Origin: Polytrichum commune
Taxonomy: Eukaryota > Streptophyta > Polytrichopsida > Polytrichales > Polytrichaceae
Length of the DNA stretch: 64,000 bases
Direction: 5' to 3'
Assembly (NCBI GenBank): GCA_950295325.1
Contig: OX485809.1
Location: 1,056,001 to 1,120,000, forward strand
Both the position numbers and the translations under genes were made by a program. Every line of letters starts with the position of its first letter. Positions within the stretch are counted from its first letter, which is position 1. Shown here in pieces: positions 47,276 through 59,683 of this stretch. The notes beneath the pieces are model-generated. The model was not told where the DNA came from. It ran no database searches and saw only the letters and a program-made list of their open reading frames with translations.

Positions 47276-47666
47276 TGTAGAAAGTTTTATATTCAAACAA
47301 ACCAACTCCCAACCAAATCTCTAGTTGAATAAGTAAATAGAGTAGAGGCCTCCATAACCAATCACTTTAAGAGATTTTGCGCCAAATTTGGAGAAGCATA
47401 TAGTGGTGCAAATTTTTCTTGTGTAGGAAGATAGAAATGAGAATTGCAAATTTTTTGATGTTTTTTTTTATCCCCCCCCCCCTTAAACTGAAATTACTAT
47501 GAATTTTTGAAGCCAAAAGTTGACCCGAACACAAAATTACCAATGTCTAGAATCTATCATAACCGCTCATTTGAGATGAATTCCTCCTCACTTTAGCACT
47601 CAACTGGGGACATGTGTCATGGCATTATTGATTCCATTCTGATATCATAACTGAAGTTAGAGACTT

Positions 47667-47740
47667 AGGGTTAGTTTCCATGTAGGCTACCTCACCCACT
47701 AGAATCAGATGGGCAAGCGGCTTGCATGGAAACTAACCCT
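47667..47740. repeat. Hairpin (16 bp arms)
   Basis: AGGGTTAGTTTCCATG pairs exactly with CATGGAAACTAACCCT over a loop of about 42 bp. Confidence 0.7.
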
Positions 47741-49268
47741 TCGAAACCGTGAAACATGGAACCTTATTTTAACCACCCACAATTTTTTCTTTACCGAAAT
47801 CAGTCCCAACCTGATCAAAATTATGGCACCCTATAGATTCCCGATGGAGTCTTGATCGAAAATAGGTGGTTCGACTCTAGTTCTAATGATGGTTGCAACT
47901 GCTTTCAAACTTATTGAAAAGCATCAACCGGATAAGGTATGTGGGCCTTATGTGATCATTAATCGAACGTCTATCGTTGAGTGGAATATGGCATAGCTTG
48001 TAGGTAAGGATGAACACCAAAATCGTTTTGATGTTCCGATGAGATTAGACTGGTGTGCCAAAACATAGCACCATTGTTAAGTTCAATATCAGGTGGGTAA
48101 CACAATTGGGAGTGACTGTGTGATCGCTTAAAGAGAAAGAGCATCTTCACTTCGACACTCTATAGCTCTTGCAAATCAAGATCTGATTCCAAAAGTTAAC
48201 ACGTGAATCTTTCTGACTTGCAATTGCTAACTGAATGACCCAGTTTCCAATCCAATCCGAAGGTCAAAATTGTCTGTGGAGTTCTCTAGGGTTGTATACT
48301 TGTCTTGACATTCGACATCAATCCAAATCTGTCGTGATTCACTTTGCAAAAATCGATCAAAATGATGCGTGGCCTGCCACTGTGCAGATTGGAAACACGA
48401 CATTTTCACAGGTGAGCTAAACTTCACAAACTTTGTAAATCCAACTCACAAAATTGCACCTATCTGGAAACCCACAGCTCCACACTTACGCCTGAGCTCT
48501 CATTTGAGATTTGCAAGCAAGTCAGAGTTATTTGGCTCCGCCATACCTATTGCTCGTCATTCGTTTCAAACAGCCTGTGAATATTGCTCCCAAACTTCCT
48601 GGGTTGCTTCGTATTCACAGGATTATGTTTCTTCCTCCTATGAAAACACCCACACTTGAAAAACGAAGTACTCTCTTGCTGAATCGACTTGCCAGAGGTC
48701 ACGGTGGCATTCCCAATTGAGTTCCCTGTTCACAAGTGATAACAATACCTGATCAATCAACTCTCGTTATCGATAGATGTTTATATTTTGTTGCACAACA
48801 AAACTATTGAATTGTGTGCGTCCTTTACATAACATTACTTAGCTGATGAGCAGTGTTCATGGATCCCATAGTAGATTCGAGAATAAAGCCTCCGAATGTC
48901 GGAATTCGAGTGCTTTAGACTGAATTTGAAGTCAAGGCAGCTGAGTGATGTTATGTTTGACTTGTCATTACTTAGAATTTGAGTCGACATAGAAAAGTAG
49001 GCATGTATTTTGGACATCATGATATTATATACATTTGATTTCATTGGCATGCATCGTAATGCAAATGGCATGTATCAATTTGTCGTAGTACTTGTAAAAA
49101 CTCTTCTACATTGGGTTTTTGAGCATTGCTTCTCAACATGTGTATATTAGGGCAACCATCACAATGCTCTTAGTTTCCTATTTCCGAATACTTTTCTTTT
49201 TGGTGATGCTCATCATGTATCTCAAACGGTGCAAATGACACTCACAAATGTATACATTTGCTCAAACC
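47741..49268. other. Spacer; possible stray exon at 48235-48413
   Basis: Mostly non-coding. One open stretch ends ACAG^GTGAGC at about 48411 and would encode VVIHFAKIDQNDAWPATVQI, which looks protein-like, but I could not link it to other exons or to a family. Treat as unassigned. Confidence 0.3.
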
Positions 49269-50856
49269 CTAGATTATGTCTCGTGCCGCCAACTTACGAG
49301 GTGAGAGTTTTGAAACTCGAGGATCGTCTTTGGATTTGAACACGCATAAGCAAGGACACAAAAACCAAATGTCTTTGAATTGGGTGGTTGAGGTTGATTG
49401 AGATGGCGATGTGTTGCGATCCTTCTTCCATCCAGAATAGATGGTGGAAACCATGTGCCACTTATATGCAACGGCGGAACATGGGGAACAAATTAGGGTC
49501 TTCAACCAACGATAAGAATATGGTGGCCTTAGCATGATCAATGTGGATCGAGGCCCAAGTTGGAGCTCCCTCAACGTTTTCTTCATATCTTCATCACGAT
49601 GACCCAATTATTTTTATTTTTATTTTTATTTTTTAATATATTTTTAATCTTGATATGCAAGTAAATGCATTCATAGTTGAAGTAGTGTCCAAATAAAGAA
49701 CTTGGAGATTATAAAGGTGGAAATTGAATTAGATGATCTTATTTTAAATGCTATCATGGGATCTCGAGGTTTGCTCAACTTCTTTAACCCCTAAATGACA
49801 AGGGGTATACATGATATCAAAGATATGTCGTGAAGTGTGGTTTTGGAGTTGACATACAAAAGGTGGTTGCTAAGGGTGAAATTTAAGACTATGTCTATAT
49901 GGTTGAAATGAAGGTAGCTATGGACTATCATTGCAATATCAACTTGGAAGCAGTTTCTTTCAAAATTGATAGTACATCTATATATCACCAAAATAATTGG
50001 AATTGTGTTTTGATTGGTTAAAATCACGGGTTCTATCATATGGTGGAGAATGACAAGCACTTTCAACTCAATAACCTCATTGCTTTCCCTTTAATAATAA
50101 ATTTTGTAACCAAGGAAAATGTATGATGTCTGAGCACTTCAAAATTCATGAAGAAATGCTAATAATAAATTCCTACAAACCAATTGACAAAAGTGAAACT
50201 TTAATACCCACAAGTGGAGAAAAAATCAACATTATAATAACATTTCTCAAAAACCTTTGAAGTTACTACCAAAAAGCACATACACACATGACCCAATTTA
50301 GGTTGATTGGTCTTTTAAGGATTGAATCAGATTCAATAAATCACCAAAGTAAAATTCATGTTTGTAATTTTGTGATATTTTTTGTGAGTTTTATGTGCAT
50401 TTAAAGTCAATAGTAGCAGCTTACAATAACAAAATTTAGATTACTTAGGTTCAATCTCCTTGGGTGAAACATTCACCATTGTTTAGAAATATTATCATTG
50501 GATTAAATCATGATGCTTACCCAATTAAGCCTTTAATGCTTCAATCGCCAAATCACAAAGAAGATTGCCGACATTGAACAAGTGTTTTTAAGTTCATAAA
50601 TTATTCTAGAATCAAACATGTCGTGTACACACGAACCTGATGCACCAAATTTTTTTCGAGGGAATGGGAGCGCAAACACGTAGTTGTATGTTCCGTCCGT
50701 GCGATTTCGATCCACAAATGTTTTCACTTCACGAAGCAAATTGGATGGCTCGAATGATCCTTGAATAGTTTCATTGTTGATCATGCGGATTTGTATCGTG
50801 AAAAGAGTCGGTTTCTTATCACCTTTCTCCGCCTTTGATGGCGTACTCGCTCTCAT
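49269..50856 (-). CDS. UBX-domain protein, small two-exon gene or remnant
   Basis: Proposed exons on the complement are 50646-50856 and 49269-49588 (phase 1 join, 176 residues). The first gives the start of a UBX beta-grasp fold (TLFTIQIRMINNETIQGSFE through VDRNRTDGTYNYVF) and the FPRKKF loop. The second supplies DMKKTLRELQLGPRSTLIML, the usual closing segment. UBX domains bind the AAA ATPase CDC48/p97 through the FPR loop, which is present. After the domain come about 85 residues of unrecognised, Cys/Trp-containing sequence. There is no UBA or SEP domain upstream and no obvious longer reading frame, so it may be a truncated duplicate; the intron (49589-50645) is AT-rich. The 2-nt start of exon 2 is inferred from phase and family fit. 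Confidence 0.5.
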
Positions 50857-53593
50857 TGCTTGGAGCTTTTGGTTGCTTCAATGAGATAGTTGATTAACCC
50901 CTCAAGGCCTGAGGGGTGATTCATTTTCTAATATGTGTTATAAAATAACATTTCTATGGGTTTCTTGAGAATTATCACAAGGAAGACGTTATGAGATAAC
51001 ATCAATGAACCACATCTATATGACGAAGGTATCAAAGATGATTTTGATGGCTTCGTTTCTTAAAGAATTTATTTATTTTGGAGCAAGATTCAATCATTCG
51101 AAATCGTGAGTTTCATTTTAAGACGTTTAGGTCATTCAAGGTTGCAAGTGTAAAATCAAGTTTTGATAGAGTACGAGGACATAATGAGGTTGGTGTCATT
51201 AATTACTTCACTACTTTCTAAATTCATATGTCAAAATTGACTTCACATTGATGCAACCTCCTCAAACAATGCCTACCAAGCACAAGGTTGCAATTTTAGA
51301 TCTTTTGATTCTATATTTTAGAGCTGCAAGACATAAAATGTTGAATAATATGTGAAATCATTGCTAAATTTTGAGGCAGTGCTAGAAAATAATAACTTAT
51401 TAATATCATGGAGGATATGTATCAACACTAACTTAATAGTCAATATCAATTAATTATGATTATGAGATGTATCGTTACCTTCAAAACCTTTGTGAGATAA
51501 ATAATATCCAAAGAAAGAAGCATCTTTGAAGCATGGGTGTTCCTTGTGGACTATATTAATACATAATAATTTATGGTCACCCCCATGGTAGCAAAACAAT
51601 TGTGGATCAAGTCAATTGGTTTATCAATGATGTGTTGCTTCTAGCAATAAACATGGCTATCCCTAGTCGTAACATTGTTGAAGGAACATAGATGCTTCTT
51701 TATAATGAGCACTACGCACAAGTATACCATCTTGGAATAAGTGCAAAATTGCAACGAATCAATTCCTCTTTAAGGAAAACAAGGCTTAGGAATCGTGACA
51801 CCCATGTTAGGGATCCAATATGAATCTATTCTCTATTTTTGATGGTTGATTCATCCTGCACTTGATCTGACTAGGCCCAATTTCAGTCTCCAATGCTAAT
51901 TCCGGGGTCACATGAAAAACAAACAAAATTGTACTAGAAATAATTCCTTACATTTTCACCTTCAACTCACATGGATGTCACAAAACATTACCTTCTACAT
52001 ATACACAAATCCATCTCTGCATGCAACCCCCATATCTTCATGAGATAATAAAATTTCAAGTTGGAGTAAATGTGGATTTTAGGGTTTGGGTGGCTTAAAC
52101 CCAAGTCCTTAACCCATATTCCTAGGAACTCCAAGGCCAAACCATCTAAGATTGAAATAGTACTTGGATGGGGGCTTTCCCCTAGGGTGTTGGAATCTTC
52201 ATTAAAAACCTAAATGACACTATGAAATTAAATCCCCTATGTACAAGAGGTTTGTAAAGAAACAAAAATGTATAGTACGCACTAACGGCATGCTAGAAAA
52301 TGGACTCATGTATTTATACTAAGCTGAATGTGATAAATGCCTCCACTAACTATACAAAATACAAGTCATAAATTAAACGTGTTCCATTACATATAAAATT
52401 TACTTTCACTTTTCGATGAGAAAGCCATTGAACATTTTTTCATCCATGTAACTTAACGACTGCATCAAACAAACGAAGACAAGAGCACAACAACTTAGCC
52501 TTGATATGTAGAGCAAAACTCAAAGAAGCCCATGAACACTTCAAAAGCCTCATGGTATAAACCTAGAACCCAAATGCAAACCCTAAAAAGAATGGACTTG
52601 GTAGTCATTGAGGACTACTATCATGTGACAACAATCAATGAAAACATGTATTGGATGAAACTAATACATCTATTATCCATCTTTTCTCTAAACCTCATGG
52701 TCCCCTTTGGTACTTCTACCTTTACTCCAAAATTATTTAATAGCATTTTTAAATGTACAAACTAGAGGAAAATCGATACCTCTCCCTTATGTATTCTATG
52801 TATGCTAATGCGTCAAACAATACCCCTTCTTACACTCATGTTAGTTCGTAAGTGGTATGCAAAGTCCACCTCTTCCTAGCACTTGGTTTCTAGTGCACCT
52901 TACCACTTATGGTCCACCCAATCAAAGTAGGGATATCCAATTGATATTTCCAACCAACTGTGTGTGAACCTAGGGTTATGCCCTAAGGGGGAGTAGGTGT
53001 GGGCCTTGTGTGGGCTGGCTTGTTTGCGCATGTTCACGATGTTCACCTTTGAAAGGCTCTACTTGCCTTTGGGACCCTTCTACTGTTTATGATGTTCAAT
53101 CGAATCATGTAAGGTCAAGGCATCCATAGCTGACTAGATTCATTTAACTGCTCACTAGGGTCATGTAATGCCGACATGGATCACATCTATATTTTCTAGG
53201 CAAATAGAGTTAAGAATCTATGTGGTGGCAACCTGTGATTGAATACCCTCATAAGATTTTTGACAGTTGTCATAACCAAGCATTAGAATTTAGATGAGCA
53301 GTTATGGGTTAACTTATAGATCGACTATGTGTTACCCATATATGAGATGAATTGTTTTTGAGAGGCTGAGGGATGTTTGTTGAGAATTTGGGGAGCTTGA
53401 ATTTGGTTGTTGTTGCGGAGGAGTTGTTGGCAAAGGTTTGGCAAGCACCATTAAGAGTTGTGAAGGAGGAGAGGTTGCGTTAAGGGGGGGGGGGTCTATT
53501 TTAGATAATAGTGTGGAGGTTCATTGAGGAAGGTTGGTAGATTGTGCCACGCAATAGAGCCTAGGTGGCAGTTTTCTGACTAAAACACCTCTG
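50857..53593. other. AT-rich spacer, no gene seen
   Basis: No ORF on either strand shows coding character or a recognisable motif. A poly-G tract lies at about 53485. Confidence 0.55.
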
Positions 53594-54218
53594 AGGGCGG
53601 GTTCACACTATGGACCATGAAGTCAGATGATGGAAGATGGCATTTTTTCATGGTCCAATTTCTTCAAAAAAATCAATCTACAAAGCCTTTGGGCCTCTCA
53701 CAGGGTGTAAATTGAATGTGAACCAAGAGGAATGACCATGCACCAAAAAGTGAATGTGTTGATTTTTTTCAATATATGTCCAAAATGGGTAATTTTGAAA
53801 ATATTCAAGTTCTTCCATGCTTTTGTCTTCTCTTCTCTTCATCTTCTCTTCCCCCTGTTTTTTTAATTAAAAAAATATTATAACATTATATTCTCTGCCA
53901 TGGGCACTTGCCTTTGTCTACCAAAACTTGTTGGACCATGTCAGTGGATAATGTAGGCCTTGAAATATGTCTTTTGGGGATCTTGAACTCTATGATCACT
54001 CTAACATTTTTGCCTTGGTGTAAACCAAAGTGGTCCCAGGACGAGTTCAACAACCACTCACAAATCTTGTAGGGCCTTGGGATGACTTCATGGTCCATGA
54101 TTTGGGCGAACCAACCCATACACTTGTTCCTTGTTGGATGCCTAAACCCTTGCCTCCAAGGAACTAGTGTACGGGTTGGTTTGCCCCGGCCCATGGTCCA
54201 TGGTGTAAACAACCCTTG
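53594..54218. mobile_element. Family B miniature transposon, copy 2, with nested foldback
   Basis: The ends AGGGCGGGTTCACACTATGG and CCATGGTGTAAACAACCCTT match the copy at 26962-27531. An extra block near the right end is the separate foldback listed at 54103-54185, inserted in or beside the GACTTCATGGTCCATGAT motif. Confidence 0.8.
54103..54185. mobile_element. Nested small foldback element
   Basis: GGGCGAACCAACCCATACAC and GTGTACGGGTTGGTTTGCCC are inverted ends; the inner arms GTTCCTTG and CAAGGAAC also pair. It is about 83 bp and absent from the otherwise parallel copy at 26962-27531. A related single arm is at 46940. Confidence 0.7.
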
Positions 54219-54502
54219 AGGTGAGGAAAAAACCTTCACCTAAAACCACCGAAATTGGCAGCCATTGCAGAATAACGGCCCCGACCTTGGCTACAGTGTG
54301 AACATGGCCACTTCCACATCTGCCGGAGGGGTTTAGCTCACCCAATACACTAAATAGGATATATAGTGTTTGATACACTGAATACGAGCGCATACACTAA
54401 ATATCAAGAACCCTATGAAAATAAGCAACATTAAATGTAAACTCAAACACCATGGGGTATTGGTGTAGTGCTTGATGTCGGGTTGCACCATGGCCCTTGG
54501 GC

Positions 54503-55044
54503 TTACAATAATCTCCCACTTAAGTACACACCCGTTTAAGTACGCATCCCAGTTAAGTGCGCAAATTTTTTGACAAAAATTAGGGTTCATACTTTATTAT
54601 ATGAACACGTCATGCATAGTCATTTGCCGCGAATGCATGAATTTTTGACACTTGACATTCAATGTTAGTTTGTTAACGTTTCGCTTAAACGTCTCAAACG
54701 ATTGTTGCAATTCATCATACATGTGTCTAACTCCCGCTTAGGGTTTTGGCATCATTAGACATTAGCGTTGTTCATTGCAATATGTTCTCCCGATTGTCCC
54801 AGACTTTCCGGGACCCCTTCACTGACTTCAGACTCCCGCCCTAACGCCTACTTGCTCAACTTTGCAATGATTTCACATCGTTGGGCTTCAGTCAAGCGGG
54901 TTGCCTCAGGTTTCATTCAATTCCCATTGCGATTCATTGAATAAGAGGGTCTAGAAAGCGATATGAGTAAAGTACACATTTACCAACTAAGTGCGCACCA
55001 ACGGCTCCGGTTCAAAGTGCGTACTTAAGCGGGAGATTACTATA
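54503..55044. mobile_element. Miniature inverted-repeat transposon with TTAAGTACGCA-rich ends
   Basis: Left ACAATAATCTCCCACTTAAG and right CTTAAGCGGGAGATTACTAT are inverted repeats; the left side carries three spaced TTAAGTRCGCA/TTAAGTACACA units, and the right side two (AAGTGCGCAC, AGTGCGTACTTAA). About 540 bp, no transposase. It ends about 390 bp upstream of the DUF1818 start codon. Confidence 0.75.
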
Positions 55045-55261
55045 CTTCTACACTACATCCCAAGGGCTGTAATATACAGATAAACCCTGGGGCCAGTATA
55101 CATTATGAAACATTGAGGGTTGAGGTTGGGGTTTTGGTGCTGGCCTTGCTCTAAGTGCCCAAGGGGGACGGAGACGAACGAACGAATGAAACCTGGTTTT
55201 CGTCTACCCTCCGTCCACGCTCCGTTCGTCGAGTCTCACTCTGTCTCTCCGCCTCGTGTCC

Positions 55262-55285
55262 CCTCGCTCGCTCGCTCGCTCGCTC
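55262..55285. repeat. (CTCG)n microsatellite
   Basis: Five to six CTCG units in the GC-rich 5' leader of the DUF1818 gene. The open frame through this tract lacks an ATG, so it is read as untranslated. Confidence 0.65.
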
Positions 55286-55429
55286 CCTCCCTCTCTCGCT
55301 GTGCTCGCGACAACAACATCGACAATTCAACTCCTACTCGCCTCGATATCGCACCAATCCTCCGTCCCAATCTCTGGTAGCGAAGATAAAAACTCTGAGC
55401 ACCCCCTGAATCCCCATCCGTCCTCTACG

Positions 55430-58312
55430 ATGCTGGAGGCAGCGACCTATGGCGCTTTCCTGCTCCTCCCAACGTTCAAAAGACCCGTTGCCATTGCGGA
55501 ATGTTGCAGCGTAAGCAACAGGGTGGCCCCCAATCTGTGCAAAATCGTCTCTAGTAATGTTCTAGGCATCGAGAGAAGGTCGCAGGGTTTTGTGAGAGAG
55601 AGGCGGAGGAGGAGGGGGTCCAGATTGGGGGCGAGGGGAGGGGGGACAAGGTACCCGGTGGGGGAGTTCGGGGAGCGGATTCTGGTGTCGAGTGATGACG
55701 AGGACGGCGAGGACGGCGATGTGGGAGAAATTCGATTGGAATGCGACGAGAGCGGGTGTGTGCTCGTCATGCCCAAGTCCAGGACGCTCGCTGAAGAGGA
55801 TGACGGAGGCGGCTTCTTGCGTTGCGACCTCACAGGTTAGCTTCGGGTTGGGTTGGGCCAGGCCATGGAATACTTTACTTTTGTCACGAAATTGATCCCT
55901 TCTCATTAGGGAGAGGGGTGTGAGTGCCAATCAATCAAGTTTCGGTAGGGGTCCCAATGTAAGTCCAGGCACTGCAATTCAAGGGCAATCCTTACATTTG
56001 TAACTATGCTAATTGAGGCTGATTTTGATGATAGCCTATTATGAGCTAGCTATTCATTGAATTATTATTTATTAGTTTATTTATCCATTTAACAATCACC
56101 CACTCTTCAGGTTGCTACTTTGCGGATGAGCCGGCTGCCGAAAAGGGCTTTGAAGTCATCGAAGGGGAAGGGTGGCGCCTGGGATACGAAACTGCACCAG
56201 ACACAGAAGAGAGCTTTTGTGCTATTGTAAGAGCAGCAGACTAATAGCTCTTTTTGTAGGAGTTGGAAATTCTTTACCCTCGTTTCTCTGGATTCTGTGC
56301 ATCGACAAAGTGCTACACATTTAGGGGTAGACCTTTCCTTTCAGCTACTGGATGCCAACATTGATACTGAACTATCTATAAGCATAGCTTATAATGGTCT
56401 GCATGAGGTCATTGCGATCTGTAGGTCTTCAAGTGTAAGCATGGCCTCAAATGTGAAGAACCCCACCTTGTCCAGGAATTTGTTAGGTTGTCTATCCTGA
56501 ACCTAATCACCAGAGAGGTGCACACCAGTGTTCTGTGGGTTATGTTTTTTTTCACTTACCAGTAGGTTAGGGTATTGATAGAAAACTTAAAATTTGATAT
56601 CCGGCAGCTATTGGTTTTAAAAATCTTCATAAAATGTCCAAGGATATATGGTGATACCATGGAATTTTGCAATGGTAAATATGCAAATATTAAGTGGGTA
56701 TCAATGTTGGCATTCCGGGACAACCTTGATCACCACACAGGCCCTGCATACTAAGCATCTGTAGTTTTATTGTTCCAGCTTTTGTGTTCCCTATTGGGCC
56801 AGGAACCTTGACTCTCCAATATTTGGTGAATGTAGAAAGAAGCATGATGTAGCTGACTACTTGGTGACAGGTTGGAGCTGGTGGATGGAGCCTTGCTTTG
56901 ACAGCATCGGAGTTCAATGATTTCTGCTACCTTATACAGGTGGTGTAATCTTAAATATCAGCATCATGTTTATGATGAAAATCATTTAGACAGCCTTATC
57001 CCATTATGAAACTTACATGTGCTTTTTGTGAAAATCCTGGACAGTCTTGCAGGTCAATTGAGGACTGAAGTGCTTAATGTAGGCTTCTGTGTGTTCTTGC
57101 AGGCTCTCAGAAAGGGCATTGCAACCATGAATGAGGACGGGTTCATTGGAAAGGATGAAGTGGTTATGCAGGTGCAGTGTCACTTCTCTGCAATTTTTCT
57201 ATTGTTTTCCAGATATGACTCTTTAGTGCTCTGGAATTCCACAAGATTATTGGCTTATGTGTTGAGCATTTTCTGTAGACAAGAAGATAAATATTTACTT
57301 GGACTATTCTTGTCTCTCTTTTGAGTTTCCAGGTTGAGAGAGGTAGCGTCTGGATGGAATGCAGCATCCCCAAGAAAAGAGTTGCAGTCTTTCAAAATCT
57401 CTTGAAGGTTGTTATCTTGGCCTATATCAGTAGTTGGTTGGCTTAGACAGTTTGTATGTAGAAGGATGCTGATATTACGTTATCATTTTACTAAATTGCT
57501 GCATTGCAACTGGACATGTTTGCTTAAGGGATGCACCGTGTCAAAGCTTTTAGTGCTGAGAAAAGGGGTTGTTCCTCTTACACAGAATAATTAGCGATTG
57601 AGGTATATATATATAGATAGATAGATAGATAGATATATGTCTGACAATTGAATAGCCTTTGTGACCAGCTTGGGAACAGAGCACTGGTTGAGAGTCAACA
57701 AAAGACAGCTTTTGAGCTTCGATTTATTCTATCTGGTGCTGCAGCCAGGCGACAGGTTTATTTACATAACCCCCTAACTTTCTCATGATTAGTTACTAGA
57801 GGATCTTTGTTCTTGGTGGACTTCAAATAGCTGGTCGATTGATAACATGGATATATATATATTTTGTCCACTCAACATTGTATTGCATTGATTTTCATTG
57901 AATAGATTGCAGCATCTTGGGCTGGCTACTTTTGACTTCTTTTCTGTGTAGAAATTTGGACCAAATGGTTTGTCTGATGAGATCTGCTTCTTGGAATAGG
58001 AGAGTCCGGAGGAGAGCAGATTAGGTTAAGCCAGAGAGTGGAGTAGCACTTACTTTTCAGTTGGGCAAATAGTTTAGTGTTGAATGACGTTTTATTCAGA
58101 GATGCAACCTCCAATCTGCCTAATGGACATCTGTTGTGGATACCTTATTTTGACCTATGCTGAGAATTGGGTTGTACTCGAATGCTTTGACACAGGCTGA
58201 AGGATTTTGGCCAGCTGAAGCTGTCATGGACATGCTAAAAAAGATTGATGCAACACACTTGGAACTGGAGGATACTGCAGAAGTTAGAAGACCTGAAGCA
58301 GCCAATGCCTAG
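55430..58312 (+). CDS. DUF1818-family protein, probably plastid
   Basis: Exons: 55430-55835, 56111-56226, 56871-56939, 57103-57171, 57333-57407, 57669-57755, 58196-58312; phases agree, 312 residues. The first 135 residues are a leader-like region: an N-terminal stretch rich in small and hydroxylated residues, an Arg-rich patch (RERRRRRGSRLGARGGG) and an acidic segment. The conserved part starts at about 150: FEVIEGEGWRLGYETAP, then GAGGWSLALTASEFNDFCYL, MECSIPKKRVAVFQNLL, KTAFELRFILSGAA and GFWPAEAVMDMLKKID. This order (EGWRLG, then the WxLxLTxxEFxDFC core, then ExxPxxxxLRxIL and WPxEAV) is that of DUF1818, a family I know from cyanobacteria and plastid-bearing plants, so an endosymbiont origin is likely. 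Molecular function is unknown. ATG 55430 is the first in the frame. Confidence 0.85.
57609..57637. repeat. (GATA)n microsatellite in DUF1818 intron 5
   Basis: A TATATATA run followed by five GATA units. Non-coding. Confidence 0.65.
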
Positions 58313-59200
58313 TGCGTCAGTGTAGAATAAAAAGAACAACACTTATCTATCAGTGTCCTCTTTCACAAGCTTGAGAGTTAGTTGCAGATTTCATTCCAAC
58401 TGGAAAACTAGTCTACATTGTTGGTTGTCCATCACATTATTGAGAGTACTCCCAGGTATTTAGTACATGAGCTCTTTTTATAGAAACCTTGCCAAATTAT
58501 ATAGTGTGTGCATCTAGATTCCTCAAAAGAGATCTCTGATCCTTGGTGGCGTGGAAAGCAAAGAAGCCCACATACACTGCTAGCATCAGCTGAAGCTTGG
58601 ATTTTAATTGTGGCATTTATACTTTTGCCTCGATGTCAAATCCAAAAAATGATTACTCTCTTCTTGGGTTGAATCTTTAAAGAGGATACTTATGGACATG
58701 TATGAGTCAGGTTCCTCTCACATATCTTGTTTCGAACACTAAAACTTCAGATATCCCATGATTTCTTGGTCTTGCAAAGTGAAATGATATTTATAGTCAC
58801 GATCCTATTTTCACTATTCTCAACATACCTTCATACTTACATGCCTTGGGTGAGGCATTAGCATAATACCTCTAGCAAACTTAAATCAGATTGGTTTGGG
58901 TAAATTGGAGAGTTCTTTTGTGGCAATATATATGAACATCTGATATTCATTGCTGCATCTGACATAAAATATCAGACCACCTAAAACCTGCTGTTTCCCA
59001 TTGAAGGAAATCTGATATTCATTGCTGCATCTGGAATGCAGTGTTTAGAACATCTGAAATTCATGGCAATTCCCACCAAATTACAGGCACTGAATCCTAT
59101 GGACTCAACATTGTCATTTTTTATCAGATGTGAAGCATATCTTTCAGTAACCAAACCTGTTGGGGGCTATGTCTAATAACTTGTAAGTTTGCTCTTGTGA
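58313..59200. other. Intergenic region between convergent genes
   Basis: Lies between the 3' ends of the DUF1818 gene and the Ohr gene. A short duplication (GATATTCATTGCTGCATCTG) occurs at about 58942 and 59014. No gene seen. Confidence 0.6.
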
Positions 59201-59683
59201 TCACACAATGTTGTACTTGAAATCTATGTTCCCCCTGGTTGCATTGCTGTAAGGGCATATCTGATGCGCATCCTTGACCACCTGCTCGGCAGTCTTCTTA
59301 TCAACACCCTCGACCTGGATGTCAAACACGACTGCGACATTCATTTTCTTTGTGGCGTCATCAATCACCAATGAAACCTTGCTGTTAATGGTGGTGGACT
59401 TCACCTTTGCTTTGCTGTTCTGTGCGGCGACACCGACGGCGCCTGAAAAGCAAGCTGCGTAACCTGCTGCAAACAGTTGCTCTGGGTTGGTGTGCTTCCC
59501 TGGCCCTCCCATGCCTTTGGGAAGTCCTAGAGTGAGTTTTAAGTTCCCGTCATCTGAGGTAATTTGCCCATCCGCTCTTGCACCCTTCACCAATGCTTGG
59601 GCCGTGAAGATGACTTTATTTGCATAGTGGCGGCTAAAAACCGGCCAAACCGAGGACGATCGGCGCAATGTGTGCTGGAGCAT
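59201..59683 (-). CDS. ohr: Ohr-type organic hydroperoxide reductase (OsmC family), probably mitochondrial
   Basis: A thiol peroxidase that reduces organic hydroperoxides using a Cys pair. Intronless, 160 residues from ATG 59683. Residues 1-20 (MLQHTLRRSSSVWPVFSRHY) form an Arg/Ser-rich, acid-free leader typical of mitochondrial import; the OsmC fold follows at the standard bacterial length. Diagnostic Ohr features: Arg 36, TNPEQLFAAGYAACF with Glu 68 and peroxidatic Cys 78, and ICPYSNATRGN with resolving Cys 143. That second motif separates Ohr from OsmC proper. Bacterial Ohr is recycled by lipoylated proteins, so a mitochondrial location beside lipoyl-enzyme complexes makes sense; that link is inference. 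I know of Ohr in bacteria and fungi and do not expect it in flowering plants, so the gene may be an old lateral acquisition. It is convergent with the DUF1818 gene. Confidence 0.93.
   Translation of the reverse strand: MLQHTLRRSSSVWPVFSRHYANKVIFTAQALVKGARADGQITSDDGNLKLTLGLPKGMGGPGKHTNPEQLFAAGYAACFSGAVGVAAQNSKAKVKSTTINSKVSLVIDDATKKMNVAVVFDIQVEGVDKKTAEQVVKDAHQICPYSNATRGNIDFKYNIV

Noticed and set aside
55256-55429. N-terminal extension of the DUF1818 protein through the CTCG repeat
   Set aside because: The frame is open but has no ATG before 55430, and the composition is that of a simple repeat.
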